DNA from: Hymenobacter siberiensis | GTDB taxonomy: Bacteria > Bacteroidota > Bacteroidia > Cytophagales > Hymenobacteraceae | DNA: 64,000 nucleotides | Direction of reading: 5' to 3' | Assembly (NCBI RefSeq): GCF_018967865.2 | Contig: NZ_JAHLZY020000001.1 | Span: 1,860,001-1,924,000, forward strand | Shown: positions 60,713-64,000 of the stretch, piece after piece | Position numbering within the stretch: the first letter of the stretch is position 1 | How the letters are laid out: each line of letters opens with the position of its first letter | Made by a program: the position numbers and the translations under genes | Notes under the pieces: generated by a model | What the model was told of the DNA's origin: nothing | Databases searched by the model: none | Seen by the model: only the letters and a program-made list of their open reading frames with translations

Positions 60713-62200
60713 TTGCCCTCCAACCCCACTATCCCGAAACAGGCCGTCGTAATCGGGGCCGGCTTTGCCGGACTGGCGGCCGCTACCACCCTGGCCCAGG
60801 CCGGCTGGCGCGTCACCCTCCTCGAAAAAAATGAGGGCCCCGGCGGGCGGGCCCGGGTTTTTCACGCCCAGGGCTTCACCTTCGACATGGGCCCGAGCTG
60901 GTACTGGATGCCCGACGTGTTTGAGAAGTACTTCGCCCGCTTCGGCCGCAAAGTGACGGATTACTATGAGCTGATACGCCTCGACCCATCATACCAGGTG
61001 ATTTTTAAGGGGCCCGAGGCCGTGGATATTCCGGCTAAGATGAGCGAGCTGCGGGCGCTGTTCGAGCACTACGAGCCCGGCAGCGCCGCCCGCCTCGACG
61101 AGTTCCTGAAGCAGGCGGCGTATAAGTATGAGGTCGGCATCAACCGGCTGGTGTACGCGCCCAGCCGCTCGGTTTTCGAGTTTGCCGACCCGAAATTGCT
61201 GGTTGACATGGTGCGGATGGACGTGCTGCAAAGCATGCACAAGCACGTACGCCGTTTTTTCAAAGACCCGCGGCTGTTGGAGCTGGTGGAGTTTCCTATC
61301 CTCTTTCTCGGCGCGACTTCGGAAAACACGCCCGCGCTCTACTCGCTGATGAACTACGCCGACCTGGCGTTGGGCACCTGGTACCCCAAAGGCGGCATGC
61401 ACAAGATTGTGGAAGGCATGGTGCGCCTGGCCGAAGAACTTGGCGTTGAAATCGAATACAACCAGGAAGTGACGGAAATTGTGGTCGAAAACGGCCTCAG
61501 CACCGGCGTACGCACGGCCAGCGGCTTTTTTGCGGCCGATGCCGTGGTGGCCGGTGCCGACTACCACCACATCGAGCAACAGGTGCTCAAACCGGAGTTC
61601 CGGCACTACGATGCCAAATATTGGGATTCGCGCACCATGGCCCCGTCCAGTCTGTTGTTCTACCTCGGCGTGAACCGCAAGCTCGACAAGCTGCGCCACC
61701 ACAACCTATTCTTCGACGAGGACCTGACCCAGCACGCCCGCGAGATTTACGAGCAGCCGCAGTGGCCCACGCGGCCGCTCTACTACGCCTCGGTGCCCAG
61801 CAAAACAGACCCCACCGTAGCGCCCGAAGGCCAGGAAAACCTGTTCTTGCTCATTCCCGTGGCCCCCGACCTCACCGACGACGAGGCCACCCGCGAGCGC
61901 TACTACGACCTGCTGATGGACCGCCTGGAAAAGCATTGCGGCCACCCCATCCGCGAGCATGTGGTGTACAAGCGCAGCTACGCCCACCGCGACTTCATTG
62001 CCGACTACCACAGCTTCAAGGGCAACGCCTACGGCCTGGCCAACACCCTCAAGCAAACGGCTATTCTAAAGCCCACGCTCAAGAGTAAAAAAGTAGCAAA
62101 TTTGTATTTCACCGGCCAGCTCACTGTGCCTGGTCCCGGCGTGCCGCCTTCGCTCATTTCGGGGCAGGTAGTGGCGGGGGAAGTATTGAAAGAGAATTAA
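60713..62200 (+). CDS. crtI: Phytoene desaturase-family protein
   Basis: 495 residues from a TTG at 60713; an ATG at 60611 adds 34 residues without family similarity, and typical members begin close to the dinucleotide-binding motif. AVVIGAGFAGLAAATTLAQAG binds FAD, then EKNEGPGGRARVF, and the C-terminal FTGQLTVPGPGVPPSLISGQVVA is a CrtI-type signature. It desaturates phytoene toward lycopene. Followed by crtB 87 bp later. Confidence 0.9.
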   Translation: MPSNPTIPKQAVVIGAGFAGLAAATTLAQAGWRVTLLEKNEGPGGRARVFHAQGFTFDMGPSWYWMPDVFEKYFARFGRKVTDYYELIRLDPSYQVIFKGPEAVDIPAKMSELRALFEHYEPGSAARLDEFLKQAAYKYEVGINRLVYAPSRSVFEFADPKLLVDMVRMDVLQSMHKHVRRFFKDPRLLELVEFPILFLGATSENTPALYSLMNYADLALGTWYPKGGMHKIVEGMVRLAEELGVEIEYNQEVTEIVVENGLSTGVRTASGFFAADAVVAGADYHHIEQQVLKPEFRHYDAKYWDSRTMAPSSLLFYLGVNRKLDKLRHHNLFFDEDLTQHAREIYEQPQWPTRPLYYASVPSKTDPTVAPEGQENLFLLIPVAPDLTDDEATRERYYDLLMDRLEKHCGHPIREHVVYKRSYAHRDFIADYHSFKGNAYGLANTLKQTAILKPTLKSKKVANLYFTGQLTVPGPGVPPSLISGQVVAGEVLKEN

Positions 62201-62287
62201 TAATTGATAATTAAGAATTAAAAATTGAGCTTGCCGGCAGGTTTCTGGTTATTCTTAATTAATAATTCTTAATTCTTAATTCATCAA

Positions 62288-63130
62288 ATGGACCACGTTA
62301 AACTCTTTACCGACACCAGTCTGGCGTGTAGCAAGCTCATTACGGGGCGCTACAGCACCTCGTTTACGCTGGGCATTCGCACGCTCGACGAGCGGCTGCA
62401 CCTGCCGGTGTATGCCGTGTATGGCTTCGTGCGCTGGGCCGATGAAATCGTGGATACTTTTCACGACCACGACAAGGCCGCGCTGCTGGCCGACTTTCGC
62501 CGGCAGACCTACGAGGCGCTCGATACCCGCCTGAGCTTCAATCCGGTGTTGCACGCGTTCCAGCACGTAGTGCACCGCTATGGCATCGACCGGGAGTTTA
62601 TTGAGGCTTTTCTGCACAGCATGGCCCTCGATTTGGAGGACCAGAACTACCATCCCGGCCTGTATCAGGACTATATCTACGGCTCGGCCGAAGTGGTGGG
62701 GCTGATGTGCCTGCGCATTTTCTGCGATGGCGATGTGGCCATGTTTGAGCGGCTGCGCGAGCCGGCCCGGCGGCTGGGCTCGGCGTTTCAGAAGGTGAAT
62801 TTTCTGCGCGATATTCGCTCCGACTACGAGGACCGGGGCCGCGTGTACTTCCCCGGCGTGGTGTACGCCCGCTTCAACGACGCTGCCAAAGCCGAAATTG
62901 AAGCTGATATTAAAGCCGATTTTGAGGCGGCCTACGCGGGCATTCAGCAGCTACCGCGCAGTGCCAAGCTGGGCGTGTACCTGGCTTACGTGTACTATCT
63001 CAAGCTGTTCTATAAAATTAAAAAGCTGTCGGCGGCCCGTATTCTGGGCGAGCGGGTGCGCGTGCCCGACAACACCAAGCTGCTGTTGCTGCTGGGTTCT
63101 TATCTCCGCTACCGACTCTCGCGCATTTGA
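62288..63130 (+). CDS. crtB: Phytoene synthase
   Basis: 280 residues. YSTSFTLGIRTLDERLHLPVYAVYGFVRWADEIVDTF carries the first DxxxD motif. GSAFQKVNFLRDIRSDYEDRGRVYFPG carries the second aspartate-rich motif. It condenses two geranylgeranyl diphosphates to phytoene. The 87-bp gap before it is AT-rich with many inverted AATTAAGAATT-type motifs. Confidence 0.93.
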   Translation: MDHVKLFTDTSLACSKLITGRYSTSFTLGIRTLDERLHLPVYAVYGFVRWADEIVDTFHDHDKAALLADFRRQTYEALDTRLSFNPVLHAFQHVVHRYGIDREFIEAFLHSMALDLEDQNYHPGLYQDYIYGSAEVVGLMCLRIFCDGDVAMFERLREPARRLGSAFQKVNFLRDIRSDYEDRGRVYFPGVVYARFNDAAKAEIEADIKADFEAAYAGIQQLPRSAKLGVYLAYVYYLKLFYKIKKLSAARILGERVRVPDNTKLLLLLGSYLRYRLSRI

Positions 63131-63185
63131 GGCAATTTTGGGCCTGGCTTTTGCCTGAGAGCATCTGCATTGCGGCCTTACGCCG

Positions 63186-63193
63186 TAGTTTTG
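63186..63193 (+). promoter_or_regulatory. -7 box before the 63199 gene
   Basis: TAGTTTTG matches TAnnTTTG exactly, but it lies only 5 bp before the ATG at 63199; a promoter here would need a leaderless transcript or a later start. Confidence 0.35.
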
Positions 63194-63198
63194 CTGAT

Positions 63199-63810
63199 AT
63201 GCGAATTCCCGGGTTCTTGTTTCTTGCGCTGGTTTTAGGGGTTGGCTCGTCGTCGTCGGCGGCCGGTTTGTGTAGTATTGCCGGGCGGGCCGCTGCAGTC
63301 GTTCGCCCCTTTTTCTTAAACTTCCCCATTCCTCCCGTGTCGTCGTCTCCTTACCATCCCGCCAACTTGCGCCGCCATTACGAGCTGGCGGCCGCCGATA
63401 AGTCGGCCGGCGAAAAATTCTACCAGTTACTGGCCGAATACAAAGACCGCGACGGCTTGGTGCTGGCCTATAAAGGTGCATCAGAGGCCATCAGGGCCCG
63501 CGATGCCTCAATGTTCAACAAGCTCACCTACGTGCAGGACGCGGCCAAAACGTTCGACCAGGCCGTGAGCATCGACCCGCAAAATCCCGAAATCCGCTTC
63601 CTCCGCTTCTCAGTCGAAAGCAACCTGCCCGCCTTCCTGGGCCTGAGCAAGCACGTGGATGAAGACAAGGGGCTGCTGCTCAACGCCGCGCTCAAACACC
63701 CCGGCACGGGGCTCGACGCGGAAGCCTTCCGCACGGTGCGCGGCTTCCTGGTGGGGCGTGGGCACGTGAGCGAGGAGGAGGCCCAGCGCCTGAACAAAGT
63801 AAAGGAGTAG
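63199..63810 (+). CDS. Exported hypothetical protein downstream of crtB
   Basis: 203 residues from the ATG at 63199. A signal-like hydrophobic stretch (PGFLFLALVLGVG) precedes a helical domain (YELAAADKSAGEKFYQLLAEYKDRDGLVLAYKGA..., AAKTFDQAVSIDPQNPEIRFLRF) that looks TPR-like. If the signal is not used, a start around 63337 (reading VSSSPYHPAN) would give a cytoplasmic protein. No recognised family. Confidence 0.6.
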   Translation: MRIPGFLFLALVLGVGSSSSAAGLCSIAGRAAAVVRPFFLNFPIPPVSSSPYHPANLRRHYELAAADKSAGEKFYQLLAEYKDRDGLVLAYKGASEAIRARDASMFNKLTYVQDAAKTFDQAVSIDPQNPEIRFLRFSVESNLPAFLGLSKHVDEDKGLLLNAALKHPGTGLDAEAFRTVRGFLVGRGHVSEEEAQRLNKVKE

Positions 63811-63832
63811 CCAGCCGGCCTAATCCCTTGTA

Positions 63833-63852
63833 TCACAAGCTTCAGCTTGTGA
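63833..63852. repeat. Short intergenic hairpin
   Basis: TCACAAGC-TTCA-GCTTGTGA is a perfect 8-bp stem downstream of the last gene, with no T-tract. The remaining 148 bp to the window edge show no gene that I can support. Confidence 0.5.
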
Positions 63853-64000
63853 CGAGCATAGCGAGTATTAGCGTTGGCACCGTTCAACAAATACCCCCGC
63901 TGCGCGCATAGTACAAGTTTAGGCATTTGCTTCATTTTGGTCCAGGTTGAACGCATATAAATGGAGTCATGGGCCTCCATTGTCTCACAGGGCATTTTAG

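Overview
The window is high-GC DNA that looks like a Hymenobacter-type member of the Bacteroidota. Clues are a carotenoid cluster (crtZ, a CarH-like regulator, an ECF sigma factor, crtI, crtB), ComEC, PhoH, HscB, MORN-repeat and Bacteroidota-specific proteins, -7 boxes of the TAnnTTTG type and short REP/MITE-like intergenic repeats. No species-level call is possible from sequence reading alone.

Layout. Positions 1-1387 are host chromosome: a truncated lactonase lipoprotein and two small genes. Positions 1388-44893 are one integrative element in the 3' end of a tRNA-Leu(CAA) gene. Its ends are a 14-bp direct repeat of the tRNA tail. A tyrosine integrase lies next to the intact tRNA, and the same paired TTGGTAGCA motif, a likely integrase arm site, lies just inside each end. 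The rest of the window is host: hscB, a monooxygenase-like gene, an esterase lipoprotein, a SAM-hydrolase-like protein, phoH, a GNAT enzyme, lipoproteins, a PhyH-family oxygenase, comEC, an enoyl-CoA hydratase and the carotenoid genes.

Inside the element: (a) a cleavable S24 repressor, divergent from a replication module (HTH protein, DUF1376-like protein, DnaB-like helicase); (b) a first cargo block with a fused PstI/BsuBI-type restriction-modification protein, a three-gene operon (dual-GHKL ATPase, receiver, metallo-beta-lactamase-fold hydrolase), an amber-interrupted HNH nuclease, a MazG-like protein and a type I R-M system; (c) umuDC, an M15 endolysin and a holin-like protein, then a GC-rich stretch of almost 0.9 kb without convincing genes; (d) a rightward operon of small phage-type genes ending in a RecE-like nuclease and a YegP-like protein, whose gaps repeatedly hold GC-rich hairpins; (e) a second, AT-rich cargo block on the minus strand: an ExoX-C-like protein, a retron (ncRNA plus reverse transcriptase), a coupled protein with a HEPN-like RNxxxH motif, a 1734-aa sacsin-like ATPase and an SF1 helicase, headed by a divergent WYL regulator with duplicated promoter/operator modules; (f) a vWA protein, two paralogous small proteins, a larger beta-rich unknown and the integrase. 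Terminase, portal, capsid and tail genes were not recognised, so the element resembles a phage-derived or satellite-like defence carrier rather than a complete prophage.

The most interesting part is the retron locus. A perfect 12-bp inverted repeat delimits a 202-nt candidate msr-msd just upstream of a retron-type RT. The next gene overlaps the RT gene by 11 bp and looks like a HEPN ribonuclease effector, and the whole block appears to be under a WYL repressor. The dual-ATPase/receiver/MBL operon is the second candidate system.
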